In this document: in pieces, positions 21,576 through 34,231 of the stretch
How positions within the stretch are numbered: the stretch's first letter is position 1
How the letters are laid out: every line of letters begins with the position of its first letter
Origin: Serratia fonticola
Lineage (GTDB): Bacteria > Pseudomonadota > Gammaproteobacteria > Enterobacterales > Enterobacteriaceae
Assembly: GCF_001006005.1 (NCBI RefSeq)
Contig: NZ_CP011254.1
Location: forward strand, 1,426,001 to 1,490,000
Direction of reading: 5' to 3'
DNA: 64,000 nucleotides
Made by a program: the position numbers and the translations under genes
The notes under the pieces: generated by a model
Database searches by the model: none
What the model was told of the DNA's origin: nothing
What the model saw: only the letters and a program-made list of their open reading frames with translations

Positions 21576-22271
21576 TCACACCGGTGGCAGATCGAACAGT
21601 AAAATCTCGCTGTCTTCATCGGCATGGATAGACAGCGCTGTCTCATCCCAGATGGCAAAAGCATCGCTACTACCCGCTTTGTGGCCATTGATAGAGACAT
21701 TGCCATGCACCACCTGGATCCAAACGCGGCGTTCTGCCTGGATTGGATAAACCGATTGCTCGTCTTTCTTCAGCGCCCAGCGAGACAACGTCATATCCTG
21801 GAACACCTTCAGCGACCCTTCACGGGCGTCTGGCGACAGCACCAACTGGCGGCCCTGAGGCGCATCAAACATCCGTTGCTCATAACGTGGCTCCAGCCCA
21901 ACCTGATCCGGAATAATCCAGATCTGGTAGAGATGCAATGGCCGATCGCTATTGGCATTGTACTCGGAGTGACGCACACCGGTCCCTGCACTCATGATCT
22001 GGAACTCACCGGCATTGATCTGTTCTTTGTTGCCCATGCTGTCCTGATGCTCCACCGTGCCGCTCAGCACGTAGGTCAGGATTTCCATGTCTTTATGGGG
22101 ATGAGTACCGAACCCCTGGCCTGCATCAATCACGTCTTCGTTGATCACCCGCAGCGCCGAGAACCCCATAAAGTCGGGATCGTAATAGTCAGCAAATGAG
22201 AAAGTGTGCCAGCTGTCGAGCCAACCATGATTGGCATGACCGCGATCTTGTGCCTTACGTAAATAAATCAT
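21576..22271 (-). CDS. yhhW: Pirin-family cupin protein YhhW (quercetin 2,3-dioxygenase type)
   Basis: A 231-residue bicupin, the same length as E. coli YhhW. The N-terminal cupin has the metal-binding GFGTHPHKDMEILTYVLSG motif near residues 54-72 and MSAGTGVRHSEYN near 100. E. coli YhhW shows quercetinase activity in vitro; its natural role is unknown. A TTG two codons upstream is possible, but ATG 22271 has AGGAGAG six bases upstream and matches the family start MIYLRKA. Confidence 0.93.
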   Translation of the reverse strand: MIYLRKAQDRGHANHGWLDSWHTFSFADYYDPDFMGFSALRVINEDVIDAGQGFGTHPHKDMEILTYVLSGTVEHQDSMGNKEQINAGEFQIMSAGTGVRHSEYNANSDRPLHLYQIWIIPDQVGLEPRYEQRMFDAPQGRQLVLSPDAREGSLKVFQDMTLSRWALKKDEQSVYPIQAERRVWIQVVHGNVSINGHKAGSSDAFAIWDETALSIHADEDSEILLFDLPPV

Positions 22272-22420
22272 ATTCAACTCTCCTCAACGTTTTCTACAGT
22301 CTAGACCTGACGGAGGAATATGAAAGCGCAAAAATCTCACCCCTCTGTTCAAAAAATTAGGTGGAGTTTGGCAGCAAGTAGCAAAGGATTTGTGGGATGG
22401 GTTAACCGCTGAATTTGGGC

Positions 22421-22517
22421 AAAAAAAAAGCCAGCACCCGAGCTGGCTAAGTAAACACTGGAAGCAATGTGAGCAATGTCGTGCCTTCAGCAAACAGTAT
22501 CAAAGGTTGATACTCTC
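22421..22517 (-). ncRNA. ryhB: RyhB small RNA
   Basis: On the minus strand the conserved core GACATTGCTCACATTGCTTC (within about 22458-22485) and the end TTACTTAGCCAGC...GCTGGCT plus T9 match E. coli RyhB, the Fur-controlled Hfq-dependent RNA that represses non-essential iron proteins. A perfect 8-bp stem (AGTATCAA/TTGATACT, 22496-22514) forms the 5' hairpin, which differs in sequence from E. coli. The terminator stem is AGCCAGC/GCTGGCT (22429-22448). Its place next to yhhY also matches E. coli. The exact 5' end is estimated. Confidence 0.93.
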
Positions 22518-22530
22518 TCTGAATGCATGA

Positions 22531-22551
22531 CAATAATAATCATTATCATTC
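22531..22551. promoter_or_regulatory. Fur box of ryhB
   Basis: AATAATAATCATTATCATT is made of consecutive NAT(A/T)AT-type hexamers and closely resembles the 19-bp Fur consensus. It overlaps the expected ryhB promoter, just upstream of the RNA start on the minus strand, and also lies about 110 bases before yhhY. Confidence 0.85.
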
Positions 22552-22658
22552 GCACCTGTAAAGCGTTTTTTTGACCAATGGGAAATTATATTGACTCAGG
22601 GGAGTAAACGGATAATTTGGGAGGTTATTCAAACGGTAAACGCGAAAGAGAGGAAAAA

Positions 22659-23156
22659 ATGAGCGAGATTGTAGTTCGTCACGTGGAAAGTAACGATGCT
22701 GAAGCCTTGCACCAGCTATATTCCCACCCGGCCGTTTACCGTGACACGCTACAACTACCGCTACCGTCAAAAGCCATGTGGCAGCAACGTATTGCTAATG
22801 TGCAACCCGGAACCTACAACATGGTGGCCTGCATTGACGATCGCGTGGTGGGGCAGCTGTTTGTGGAACTCAACCAGCGGGTACGCCGCCGCCATGTGGC
22901 CACTATTGGCATCAGCGTGGATGCCGGTTACCACGGCAAAGGCGTTGGCAGCGCGCTGATGAAGGCGATGATCGATATCTGTGACAACTGGGCAGGCATT
23001 GAGCGCATCGAGCTCACGGTGTACACCGACAATCAGGGGGCCATTGCGCTGTACCGTAAGTTCGGTTTTGAAATTGAAGGCACCAGCCGCCGCTTTGCCA
23101 TGCGCGATGGCGAGTTGGTGGATGCCTATCATATGGCTCGGTTTAAAACCGCGTAA
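22659..23156 (+). CDS. yhhY: GNAT-family N-acetyltransferase YhhY
   Basis: A 165-residue GNAT acetyltransferase. The acetyl-CoA pyrophosphate-binding loop is visible as GYHGKGVGSALMKAMID (about residues 92-108), and the C-terminal ALYRKFGFEIEGTSRR is typical. The E. coli orthologue acetylates some amino acids (AaaT). A start at 22617 is in frame, but ATG 22659 has AGAGAGGA upstream and matches the MSEIV start of E. coli YhhY. Confidence 0.92.
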   Translation: MSEIVVRHVESNDAEALHQLYSHPAVYRDTLQLPLPSKAMWQQRIANVQPGTYNMVACIDDRVVGQLFVELNQRVRRRHVATIGISVDAGYHGKGVGSALMKAMIDICDNWAGIERIELTVYTDNQGAIALYRKFGFEIEGTSRRFAMRDGELVDAYHMARFKTA

Positions 23157-23172
23157 TCAGAACGGCGATGTC

Positions 23173-23200
23173 GGAGGGGCGTTCATATGAACGCCCCTCC
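23173..23200. terminator. Perfect 28-bp palindrome between convergent yhhY and iolE
   Basis: GGAGGGGCGTTCAT is followed at once by its reverse complement. It lies between the two stop codons and could act as a bidirectional terminator; there is no T-run. Confidence 0.6.
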
Positions 23201-23229
23201 TGTTAGACACAGCAAAACCAATAACTGAC

Positions 23230-24126
23230 CTAAAGCCCGGCCGTTTCGCGAATATAGCGGCGTGCTTTCACAGCGTATTCAAAAGGATTGGCCAGCGCCG
23301 GATCCTGCTCGGCCTCCACCACCATCCATCCCTTATAGCCACGCTCATCCAGCAGCTTGAATACCGGCCGGAAATCGATCACGCCATCCCCCGGTACGGT
23401 GAAGGTGCCTTTTTTCACCCCATCCAGGAAGCTAAGGCGCTTGGCCTTAACCTCTGCCACCACCTCGTCACGCACGTCTTTCAAGTGCACATGGTTGATG
23501 CGCGGCAGGTATTTCTCCAGGATCGCCAACATCGCCTGTTGGCTGCCTTCGGAGTAATAGGCATGTCCGGTATCAAACAGCAGGTAAACATCGTCGTTCA
23601 CCATGCTCATATAGCGATCTATCTCTTCGGTGGTCTGGATGCCTGTGCCCATATGATGGTGAAGGCAGACCTGCATCCCCTTTCCGGCAGCAATTTTCGC
23701 CAGCTCGTTATACCCCTGCGCCACCCGTTGCCACTCTTCATCGCTAAAATAGGGCTTCTCTTCAAATACCGCCTTGGTGGTGCCCTGAATGCTCTTGCTC
23801 TGCTCGGAGCAGCCAATCACTTTGGCCCCCATCGCATGCAGGAAATTCATGTGGTTAATAAACTCATCGATGGTCTTTTCCTTCAGCCCATCGGCAAAAA
23901 ACGTGCTGAACCAAGCATTACAGATCTGGATCCCACGGATATCCAGCATCGGTTTCAGCACCTTGGGATCGCGCGGGTATTTACTGCCCACTTCGCTGCC
24001 GGTGAACCCGGCCAGCGCCATTTCGCTGACGCACTGCTGGAACGTATTCTCGTCCCCTAATTCAGGCATATCGTCATTCGTCCAGCCAATCGGGGCGATT
24101 GCCAACTTTACGTGGTCTTTGTTCAT
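23230..24126 (-). CDS. iolE: Inosose dehydratase IolE
   Basis: A 298-residue TIM-barrel enzyme of the AP-endonuclease-2/xylose-isomerase-like family. It dehydrates 2-keto-myo-inositol to 3D-(3,5/4)-trihydroxycyclohexane-1,2-dione. Family marks are [20 protein letters not shown] at the N-terminus, [16 protein letters not shown] near residue 160, [13 protein letters not shown] near 185, and [10 protein letters not shown] near 215. ATG 24126 is preferred over the ORF start at 24150 because it starts at the conserved [15 protein letters not shown]. It is the last gene of iolD-G-H-E. Confidence 0.95.
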   Translation of the reverse strand: MNKDHVKLAIAPIGWTNDDMPELGDENTFQQCVSEMALAGFTGSEVGSKYPRDPKVLKPMLDIRGIQICNAWFSTFFADGLKEKTIDEFINHMNFLHAMGAKVIGCSEQSKSIQGTTKAVFEEKPYFSDEEWQRVAQGYNELAKIAAGKGMQVCLHHHMGTGIQTTEEIDRYMSMVNDDVYLLFDTGHAYYSEGSQQAMLAILEKYLPRINHVHLKDVRDEVVAEVKAKRLSFLDGVKKGTFTVPGDGVIDFRPVFKLLDERGYKGWMVVEAEQDPALANPFEYAVKARRYIRETAGL

Positions 24127-24187
24127 TTTTAGCCTCAGTCTTGTAGGCACTTACCGGCTATCTTCCCAGCCGGCCTGGCCAGGAATG

Positions 24188-25072
24188 TTATTTACCCAAA
24201 AGCTCTTTTTCGATGCGCTCCCTGGTGGCAACCGCCTGGGCAGGCATTCTCTCCGGGTAGCCGAACAGCGAGGTACAGATGATGGACTCCCCACCGACTT
24301 TGAAGGTACGGCTGGCAAATTCCATATCGCGCAGGGTTTGGAACAGGGCCGCGAAGTCCACTTCCCCTTCGCCAATTGCCATATGTTGGTGCACCGCCGC
24401 ATCGACGCCCGGCGGATTGACGATATACCGGCAGGGGCGGGTGTGATTCATGGTATCGGCAATCAACACGTGGGAAAGATCGCTCCCGGCATAGCGCAGC
24501 ATATTACCGATATCGCCGCGCCCTTGGTCGTAATAGAAGGTATGGGGAACGCTGTAGAGATAGGTCACATTATCGCTGCGCAACGATTTCACCATGTCGG
24601 CGGTTTCATTGCTAAGCTCGCAGAAGTCCCACGGATGGGACTGAATTTCCATGCGAATGCCTTCACGTTCGATAATCGGCAGCAGCTCCTCCATCGATTG
24701 ATACCACAGCTCTTCGCAAATCTCCGGCTCGTTCGGGTTACCCGCCAGTTCGGTGTTGATCACCTGAACCCCCATCTCCACCGCGATTTCGATCATCCGC
24801 CGCCAGTTCTTGACCGCCGCCCGACGGCGGTCTTCCCCAGGGCCAGACCAGCGATACACCACGATAAAGGAGGAAATCTCCACCCCGGTGGCTTTCAGCA
24901 CCCGTTGATATTCCGCCAAAACGTCACGACCGGCTTTTGGATGTTTATAGAATGGGTTGATCTGCGGGTGCGGTGACTGCTCAATGTACTTATAGCCCCA
25001 GTCAGCCACCTGCTCCACCATCTTGGTAATGCCCAAATCTTTAATCACATCGACGTCAAAAGCGATTTTCAT
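24188..25072 (-). CDS. iolH: IolH-like sugar-phosphate isomerase/epimerase
   Basis: A 294-residue TIM-barrel protein of the same broad superfamily as IolE. The opening MKIAFDVDVIKDLGITKMVE and the WGYKYIEQSPHPQINPFYKH stretch match Bacillus-type IolH as I remember it, whose exact reaction is not settled. Metal-site candidates include the Glu in INTELAGNP, His in EIQSHPWDF and Asp/His in LIADTMNHTRP. It lies between iolG and iolE on the same strand with 39- and 61-base gaps. Confidence 0.88.
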   Translation of the reverse strand: MKIAFDVDVIKDLGITKMVEQVADWGYKYIEQSPHPQINPFYKHPKAGRDVLAEYQRVLKATGVEISSFIVVYRWSGPGEDRRRAAVKNWRRMIEIAVEMGVQVINTELAGNPNEPEICEELWYQSMEELLPIIEREGIRMEIQSHPWDFCELSNETADMVKSLRSDNVTYLYSVPHTFYYDQGRGDIGNMLRYAGSDLSHVLIADTMNHTRPCRYIVNPPGVDAAVHQHMAIGEGEVDFAALFQTLRDMEFASRTFKVGGESIICTSLFGYPERMPAQAVATRERIEKELLGK

Positions 25073-25111
25073 GGTCGCCTCCTTCAGAGCATGAATGCGG
25101 TAGCTACGGGC

Positions 25112-28179
<3,068 letters not shown>

Positions 28180-28773
28180 TTTACTCACCCTTTCATTTGG
28201 CGTTATCCCGAGCCTGCTGCAGATGGTGGTTTGCGAGCAGGCAAGCGTATCCGGTGGCGTAGCACTGACTTTCGTTACACAAAAGCAGTGATAATCTTGT
28301 CTGGGTTGTTACACACTGCTCATGCAATAAGCGGTTTGAAACGTGCATTGATTATAAACAAATATATTTTTCATAAAATATAAATACAGAAAAAACATTT
28401 CATTTTGCGATAAAGATCGCATATTACCAAACCACCCAGGTTGCAGTTATTTATATAATTCAATTGATTAAGTAAAAATTCATCATGACTCTCTTTCGAT
28501 CGATGCGCCCACTCGCCGATCGAACCAGCAGCCATCAAGGTGGCACTCGCTTGTGCAGGCCATTTCAGCAAGGGATTGTTCTATCAATAATAATGTGCCG
28601 ATTCGGCAGGCTACCCGGTGTAAGCTGCTTTTAAATGCATCACATTTTCGGGGTATAAATTTCAGTTCATATTGAAATTGAAATTTTTATTCCTCATACT
28701 TCGAGCCATGCTTCCTACTTAGCTCCTTTACCGGGTCGCAATCGGTTTTGCTTAATGACAGAAGGAAACGGGT
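28180..28773. promoter_or_regulatory. Divergent iolD/iolC promoter region
   Basis: A 594-base AT-rich gap without a gene. It holds several inverted repeats: TGCGAT/ATCGCA with a 4-base spacer (28406-28421), TTCGATCG/CGATCGAA (about 28496-28526), and AATTTCA-N8-TGAAATT (28658-28679), with extra TGAAA halves next to the last. TGAAA/TTTCA arms recur upstream of iolA and iolT, so they are candidate IolR sites. I cannot place -35/-10 boxes with confidence. Confidence 0.5.
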
Positions 28774-30714
28774 ATGGCCACACAACAAAAGCAGCTTGAT
28801 GTCATTTGCCTCGGGCGCATCGCTGTCGATTTCTATGCTCAACAAATCGGGGCACGCCTGGAAGATGCCAGCTCATTCTCCAAATATCTTGGCGGCTCCT
28901 CCGGCAACGTGGCCTATGGCACCGCAATCCAAGGGTTAAAATCCGGCATGCTGGCTCGCGTAGGGGATGAGCACATGGGCCGCTTTCTGCGTGAAGAACT
29001 CCAGCGCGTCGGCGCGGACACGCAGAGCCTGATCACCGATAAACAGCGCCTCACCGGCCTGGTGATCCTGGGCATCAAGGATCAGGAAACCTTCCCGCTG
29101 ATTTTCTACCGTGAAAACTGTGCCGACATGGCGCTGACACCCGAGGATATCGATGAAAATTACATCGCATCATCACGGGCTTTGGCGATCACCGGCACTC
29201 ACCTTTCCCATCCCAAAACGCGCGCTGCGGTGCTCAAAGCGTTGGAATACGCCCACCGCCACGGGCTGCGTACCGCATTGGATATCGATTATCGGCCAGT
29301 GCTGTGGGGGTTGACCTCGTTAGGCGATGGCGAGACCCGCTTTATCGAATCGGAAAAGGTGACCCGCGAGTTGCAGGAAGTTCTGCACCATTTCAATCTC
29401 ATCGTGGGGACTGAAGAAGAGTTCCATATCGCTGGCGGCAGTACCGATACGCTGGTCGCGCTGCAAAACGTCCGTAAGGTCACCCAGGCCACGTTGGTGT
29501 GCAAGCGAGGGGCGCAGGGATGCTCGGTATTTGAAGGGGATATCCCCACAGATTGGCAACAAGTCAAACTGCATTCTGGCGTTCGCGTTGACGTTTTGAA
29601 CGTGCTCGGCGCGGGTGATGCCTTTATGTCTGGCCTGCTACGTGGCTATCTTAATGATGAGGGTTGGGATCAGGCCTGCCGTTACGCCAATGCCTGCGGT
29701 GCGCTGGTAGTGTCACGCCACGGCTGCGCCCCGGCAATGCCGACCAAGCTGGAGCTGGACGATTACCTGCAACACGAACAAGAGGTGAAACGCCCGGATC
29801 TGGATGCCCGACTGAACCATCTGCACCGCGTTACCACGCGCAAACAGCAATGGCCTGAACTGTGCGTATTCGCTTTTGATCACCGCAAGCAGTTGGCAGA
29901 GATGGCGCGAGAGGCGGGAGTGAGTACAGAGCGGATCCCACAGTTAAAAACGTTGCTGTTGGCTGCCGCACAGGCTGCGGCAACCGAGGCGGGGTTACAC
30001 GGCAACAGCGGCATTCTGGCAGATACGACCTACGGCCAGGCGGCGTTGAATGCCATTACTGGCCAGGGCTGGTGGATTGGCCGCCCGGTGGAGCTGCCAA
30101 GCTCCCGCCCTTTGCGGTTGGAGCACGGTAATATTGGCTCGCAGCTGATCGACTGGCCCCAAGAGCACGTGGTTAAATGCCTGGTGTTTTATCATCCACA
30201 GGATGCCGAAGCGCTGCGCCGTGAGCAGGATGAGCTGATCGTTGACGTGTATCGTGGATGCTGCAAATCGGGCCATGAGCTGTTGCTGGAAGTCATTTTG
30301 CCAGAAGGTCATGCCGACAAAGATGAGAGCAACTATCTACAGGTGATGGAACATTTCTACCGGTTGGGCGTTCTGCCAGACTGGTGGAAATTGCCGCCGC
30401 TTAGTGCCGCCAACTGGCAAAAAGTGGGTGAATTGATTGAAACTCACGACCCATTCTGCCGCGGGGTGCTAATCCTCGGGCTAGACTCCCCACAGGAAAC
30501 GCTGAAAGCCGGGTTCGCCGCAGCCGCAGATGCCCACTGGGTAAAAGGCTTCGCGGTTGGCCGTACCATTTTTGGCACCTCTTCACGCCTTTGGCTACAA
30601 GGTGAGATCGATGACGCCGGGCTGGTCGAACAGGTGAAACAGAAATACCTGACGCTGATCGGTTTCTGGCGGCAATATCGCCCGCAGCCTGCGAGTAAAA
30701 CCAGCCGTAGTTAA
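28774..30714 (+). CDS. iolC: Bifunctional 5-dehydro-2-deoxygluconokinase / DUF2090 aldolase-like protein IolC
   Basis: A 646-residue two-domain protein. Residues about 1-320 are a PfkB kinase (GGSSGNVAYGTA near 45, VLGAGDAFMSGLLRGYL near 272 with the catalytic Asp), which phosphorylates 2-deoxy-5-keto-gluconate. Residues about 330-640 are a DUF2090 domain with a class-I-aldolase-like barrel (ELCVFAFDHRKQLAEMA, KCLVFYHPQD), thought to do the IolJ step giving DHAP and malonate semialdehyde. No separate iolJ exists in the window, which fits. The gene is divergent from iolD. Confidence 0.93.
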   Translation: MATQQKQLDVICLGRIAVDFYAQQIGARLEDASSFSKYLGGSSGNVAYGTAIQGLKSGMLARVGDEHMGRFLREELQRVGADTQSLITDKQRLTGLVILGIKDQETFPLIFYRENCADMALTPEDIDENYIASSRALAITGTHLSHPKTRAAVLKALEYAHRHGLRTALDIDYRPVLWGLTSLGDGETRFIESEKVTRELQEVLHHFNLIVGTEEEFHIAGGSTDTLVALQNVRKVTQATLVCKRGAQGCSVFEGDIPTDWQQVKLHSGVRVDVLNVLGAGDAFMSGLLRGYLNDEGWDQACRYANACGALVVSRHGCAPAMPTKLELDDYLQHEQEVKRPDLDARLNHLHRVTTRKQQWPELCVFAFDHRKQLAEMAREAGVSTERIPQLKTLLLAAAQAAATEAGLHGNSGILADTTYGQAALNAITGQGWWIGRPVELPSSRPLRLEHGNIGSQLIDWPQEHVVKCLVFYHPQDAEALRREQDELIVDVYRGCCKSGHELLLEVILPEGHADKDESNYLQVMEHFYRLGVLPDWWKLPPLSAANWQKVGELIETHDPFCRGVLILGLDSPQETLKAGFAAAADAHWVKGFAVGRTIFGTSSRLWLQGEIDDAGLVEQVKQKYLTLIGFWRQYRPQPASKTSRS

Positions 30715-30736
30715 GCTGGCGTGGTTAACGAACCTC

Positions 30737-30777
30737 CCCCTTAAAGTGATTTTCGCTGCTTTAAGGGGATTTTTTTG
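30737..30777 (+). terminator. Rho-independent terminator after iolC
   Basis: 10-bp stem CCCCTTAAAG/CTTTAAGGGG with a 12-base loop followed by A and T7, 22 bases after the iolC stop codon. Confidence 0.88.
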
Positions 30778-30922
30778 CCCATTTTCTGTGAAGTAACGCA
30801 ACTGGCGACGAAATAAATCGCTTTTTGTAGAAATGAAATGTCCACTCCATCTGTTAGAATAACCGGACAATATTTTCAGCGTATAAACCAATACGCCTCA
30901 GCCAATACTGCGAGCCGAATGG

Positions 30923-31759
30923 ATGACTAACCCAACTCAACTTTCGCTGTTACAGGACGAAATCCGCCGCCGTTATGAAACGCTGAGCAAGCGCTTGAAA
31001 CAGGTAGCACGCTACATCCTGGATAACAGTAACAGCATTGCTTTCGATACCGTTGCCTCCATCGCCGCACAGGCCAGTGTGCCGCCTTCTACCCTGATCC
31101 GTTTCGCCAACGCCTTTGGCTTCAGCGGTTTCAACGAAATGAAGCAGGTCTTCCGCCAGCATCTGATGGAAGAAACGGTGAACTATACCGAGCGCGCACG
31201 CCTGTTCCGCCAAACCTCTACCGACGACAGCGTTGCCCCGGAAAAGCCGGCAGAAATCCTTAACGTGTTTACGATGGTCAACTCGCAGGCGTTGCAACAG
31301 TTGGCGATGCAAACCAGTGCCGAGCAGTTGGATCGGGCGGTAGAGCTGCTGAATAACGCGGAAAATATCTACGTGATCGGCCTGCGCCGCTCATTCAGCG
31401 TGGCTTCTTATCTCACCTATGCCCTGCGCCACCTCGAAAGGCGCGCCTTCCTGATCGACGGGTTAGGCGGGATGTTTACCGAACAGCTCAGCATGGTGAA
31501 GCCCAAGGACGTAGTGATCGCCATCAGCTATTCGCCTTATGCCAAAGAAGCGGTAGAACTGGTGGAGTTGGGTGCCAAGCAGGGCGCACAGCTCATCGCC
31601 ATTACCGACAGCCAGGTCAGCCCGCTGGCCGCCTTCAGCGATGTCTGTTTTGTGGTGCGCGAAGCACAGGTCGATGGGTTCCGCTCGCAGGTGGCCTCCA
31701 TGTGTCTGGCACAGACGCTGGCGGTATCATTGGCACTGAATAACGCCAAAGAGCTGTAA
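30923..31759 (+). CDS. iolR: MurR/RpiR-family regulator IolR
   Basis: A 278-residue RpiR-type regulator. The N-terminal HTH_6 domain (residues about 1-75) includes IAAQASVPPSTLIRFANAFG. The C-terminal SIS sugar-phosphate-binding domain (about 125-260) has NAENIYVIGLRRSFSVASYL and KDVVIAISYSPYAKEAVELV. Its place inside the iol genes makes it the likely repressor of this cluster, as IolR is in Salmonella. ATG 30923 has only a weak Shine-Dalgarno sequence. Confidence 0.9.
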   Translation: MTNPTQLSLLQDEIRRRYETLSKRLKQVARYILDNSNSIAFDTVASIAAQASVPPSTLIRFANAFGFSGFNEMKQVFRQHLMEETVNYTERARLFRQTSTDDSVAPEKPAEILNVFTMVNSQALQQLAMQTSAEQLDRAVELLNNAENIYVIGLRRSFSVASYLTYALRHLERRAFLIDGLGGMFTEQLSMVKPKDVVIAISYSPYAKEAVELVELGAKQGAQLIAITDSQVSPLAAFSDVCFVVREAQVDGFRSQVASMCLAQTLAVSLALNNAKEL

Positions 31760-31768
31760 TATTCGAAA

Positions 31769-31793
31769 AGGGGCGCAGTGTGCGGCGGCCCCT
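31769..31793. terminator. Hairpin between convergent iolR and iolB
   Basis: AGGGGC/GCCCCT arms enclose a GC-rich 13-base centre. It resembles the dispersed GGGCGC...GCGCCCC palindromes elsewhere in the window and may serve as a bidirectional terminator. Confidence 0.45.
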
Positions 31794-31805
31794 ACCTTGT
31801 CAGTA

Positions 31806-32615
31806 TCAATAGCTCTCGCTGTTGATCCAGGCGTGATCTTTTTCCCAGGTGAACTTCCACAGGCGTACCGGCCCCGCCATCACGTTGAGATAATAGCTGT
31901 CATATCCGGCCAGGGTTGCCACCGGATGGTAACCGCGCGGTACTTTCACCACATCGCGGTTATAGACCGGCATACACTCATCCAGCGAACGATCGTCGGT
32001 ATAGACGCGTTGCAGGCAGAACCCCTGTTCAGGGTTAAGACGGTGGTAATAGGTTTCTTCCAGGTAGGTTTCGTCCGGCGAGTTTTCCTGGTCGTGCTTA
32101 TGGCTTGGGTAGGAGCTGGTATTGCCTTCGTCGGTATAGACCTCAACCACCAGCAGGCTGTCAGCCGGTTGGCTATCAGGCAGAATATTGTGTACCAGCC
32201 GTTGGTTACGGCCTTTACCCCTCCGCTCTACGCCGACGTCTGCCGGGGTGATCAAGCGTGAAGGCAGATGCCCGTTACCCGGCGCGCTGCATACCGCCAG
32301 TTCCAGATCGGTCTCTGCCCGGACTTCAACCTGGTCGTGGTGCGGAACATAAACGGAATAAGGTGGCGTACGCTCAAACGGGCTCATCCGCTTACCAATG
32401 TGTGGATACTCCGCTCGTTGCGTTGCCACAGAGGCAATACCCGCCACCAGCACCAGGCAAAGCTCCTTATCGCCACTCTCCAACCGCAACGACTGCCCGG
32501 CCGCTAACCGATAGACCTCAAACCCGACAAAACGCCAACCGGCATTTTCCGGGGTGACGGACTGAATACGTCCCTGCGCATCCGGTTGCTGACATTTCGC
32601 AAGTAATGATGACAT
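31806..32615 (-). CDS. iolB: 5-deoxy-glucuronate isomerase IolB
   Basis: A 269-residue cupin-fold isomerase that converts 5-deoxy-glucuronate to 2-deoxy-5-keto-gluconate. The metal-binding histidines appear in SSYPSHKHD (near residue 170) and the downstream GYHPVATLAGYDSYYLNVM. The ORF runs to 32780, but ATG 32615 with AAGGAG seven bases upstream starts at the normal MSSLLAK and gives the family length. It follows iolA on the minus strand by 110 bases. Confidence 0.95.
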   Translation of the reverse strand: MSSLLAKCQQPDAQGRIQSVTPENAGWRFVGFEVYRLAAGQSLRLESGDKELCLVLVAGIASVATQRAEYPHIGKRMSPFERTPPYSVYVPHHDQVEVRAETDLELAVCSAPGNGHLPSRLITPADVGVERRGKGRNQRLVHNILPDSQPADSLLVVEVYTDEGNTSSYPSHKHDQENSPDETYLEETYYHRLNPEQGFCLQRVYTDDRSLDECMPVYNRDVVKVPRGYHPVATLAGYDSYYLNVMAGPVRLWKFTWEKDHAWINSESY

Positions 32616-32725
32616 GACAATGCTCCTTAAATCCCGTGCTTGTGAGTGTGGCTGCAATGCATTGATACCAGCAACAGCGGCCGCTATCCCGGTGGAATAA
32701 CGGCCTCGGCATAGCTGGCTGCGGT

Positions 32726-34231
32726 TTAGCCCAGCGTTGGCATACTGTATTCGGATACCGTTTGCTGGCCGGTTGGCCAACGTGCGGTGGCCGTCTTCAT
32801 GCGGGTATAGAATCGCACGCCGTCCGTGCCATGTACGTTAAGCGCACCGAATACCGAACGTTTCCAACCGCCAAAGCTGTGGAAAGCCATCGGTACCGGT
32901 ACCGGCACGTTAACCCCCACCATCCCCGCCTGAACCTCATGCACAAACTGGCGAGCATAGTGGCCATTATTGGTGAAAATGGCGCTGCCGTTACCAAACT
33001 CGTGGCTGTTCACCGTATCGATGGCCGTTTGGTAATCGGCGACCCGTACAATGCCCAATACCGGCCCAAAGATCTCTTCGCGATAGATACGCATATCCGG
33101 CTGTACGTTATCAAACAGGGTACCGCCCACGTAGTAACCCTCTGGATAACCCGGTACCTGATAATCGCGGCCATCGACCACCAGCGTTGCGCCCTCTTTA
33201 ACGCCAATATCAATGTATCCCAGCACTTTTTTCTGATGGGCGGATGAGACCAACGGCCCCATTTCATTTTCCTCGCCGCCTTGCTGCATGCCGGGGCCAA
33301 CCCGCAGTTGGGCGATCAGCGGTTTGAGTTTGGCAATCAGTTTATCTGCGGTGCTATCACCAACCACGACGGCCACTGGCAGCGCCATGCAACGTTCACC
33401 GGCCGAGCCAAATGCCCCTCCCATCAGCGCATTGACCGTGGCATCCAGATCCGCATCCGGCATAACGATAGCCTGATTTTTGGCGGCCCCAAAGGCCTGT
33501 ACACGTTTGCCATGTGCGCTGGCGGTGGTGTAAATATGCTCTGCAACCGTGGATGAGCCAACAAAGCTCACCGCCTGAATGCGTGGATCGGTGCACAGCT
33601 GCGAGGCCTCTTCATTGCCGCAATGCACGACGTTGAATACCCCATCCGGCAGGCCCGCCTCTTTCAACAGTTCTGCCAGACGCACGGAGGCAGAAGGCAC
33701 CAACGCCGGAGGCTTCAGTACGAAGGTATTGCCACAGGCCAGCGCGATAGGGAACATCCACATCGGCACCATAGCCGGGAAGTTGAACGGTGTGATCCCG
33801 GCCACTACGCCCAGCGGCTGCATCAGCGAGAAACTGTCCACGCCGGTGCCTACATCCGGTGAGTATTCTCCTTTGATCAGGTGCGGAATACCGCATGCAA
33901 ACTCCACTACCTCCATGCCACGGGTCAATTCACCCAGCGCGTCGGAATAGACTTTGCCATGTTCACTGACGATCAGTTGCGCCAACTCTTCGCGGTGCTG
34001 CTCCAGCAATGCTTTGAAATTGAACATGATACGCGCCCGGCGCAGCGGCGTGGTACGCGCCCAGTCGGTAAATGCCTGATGGGCGACATCAATAGCCTGT
34101 TTCACCTCGGCGGCGGTGCTCTGCGTCACACGGCGTTCAACCTGGCCGCTAGCCGGATTGTGCACGTCGACGGTTTGGTTACTGCTGCTCAGGCAAACCT
34201 GCCCACCAATAAAGTTACCCACGGTTTTCAT
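32726..34231 (-). CDS. iolA: Methylmalonate-semialdehyde dehydrogenase (CoA-acylating) IolA/MmsA
   Basis: A 501-residue aldehyde dehydrogenase of the CoA-acylating MmsA group. It converts malonate semialdehyde from inositol breakdown to acetyl-CoA and CO2. The NAD-binding segment includes VVAGITPFNFPAMVPMWMFP (about 141-160) and the nucleophile cysteine is in AFGSAGERCMALPVAVVVG near residue 283. It heads the minus-strand iolA-iolB unit, divergent from iolT. Confidence 0.95.
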   Translation of the reverse strand: MKTVGNFIGGQVCLSSSNQTVDVHNPASGQVERRVTQSTAAEVKQAIDVAHQAFTDWARTTPLRRARIMFNFKALLEQHREELAQLIVSEHGKVYSDALGELTRGMEVVEFACGIPHLIKGEYSPDVGTGVDSFSLMQPLGVVAGITPFNFPAMVPMWMFPIALACGNTFVLKPPALVPSASVRLAELLKEAGLPDGVFNVVHCGNEEASQLCTDPRIQAVSFVGSSTVAEHIYTTASAHGKRVQAFGAAKNQAIVMPDADLDATVNALMGGAFGSAGERCMALPVAVVVGDSTADKLIAKLKPLIAQLRVGPGMQQGGEENEMGPLVSSAHQKKVLGYIDIGVKEGATLVVDGRDYQVPGYPEGYYVGGTLFDNVQPDMRIYREEIFGPVLGIVRVADYQTAIDTVNSHEFGNGSAIFTNNGHYARQFVHEVQAGMVGVNVPVPVPMAFHSFGGWKRSVFGALNVHGTDGVRFYTRMKTATARWPTGQQTVSEYSMPTLG

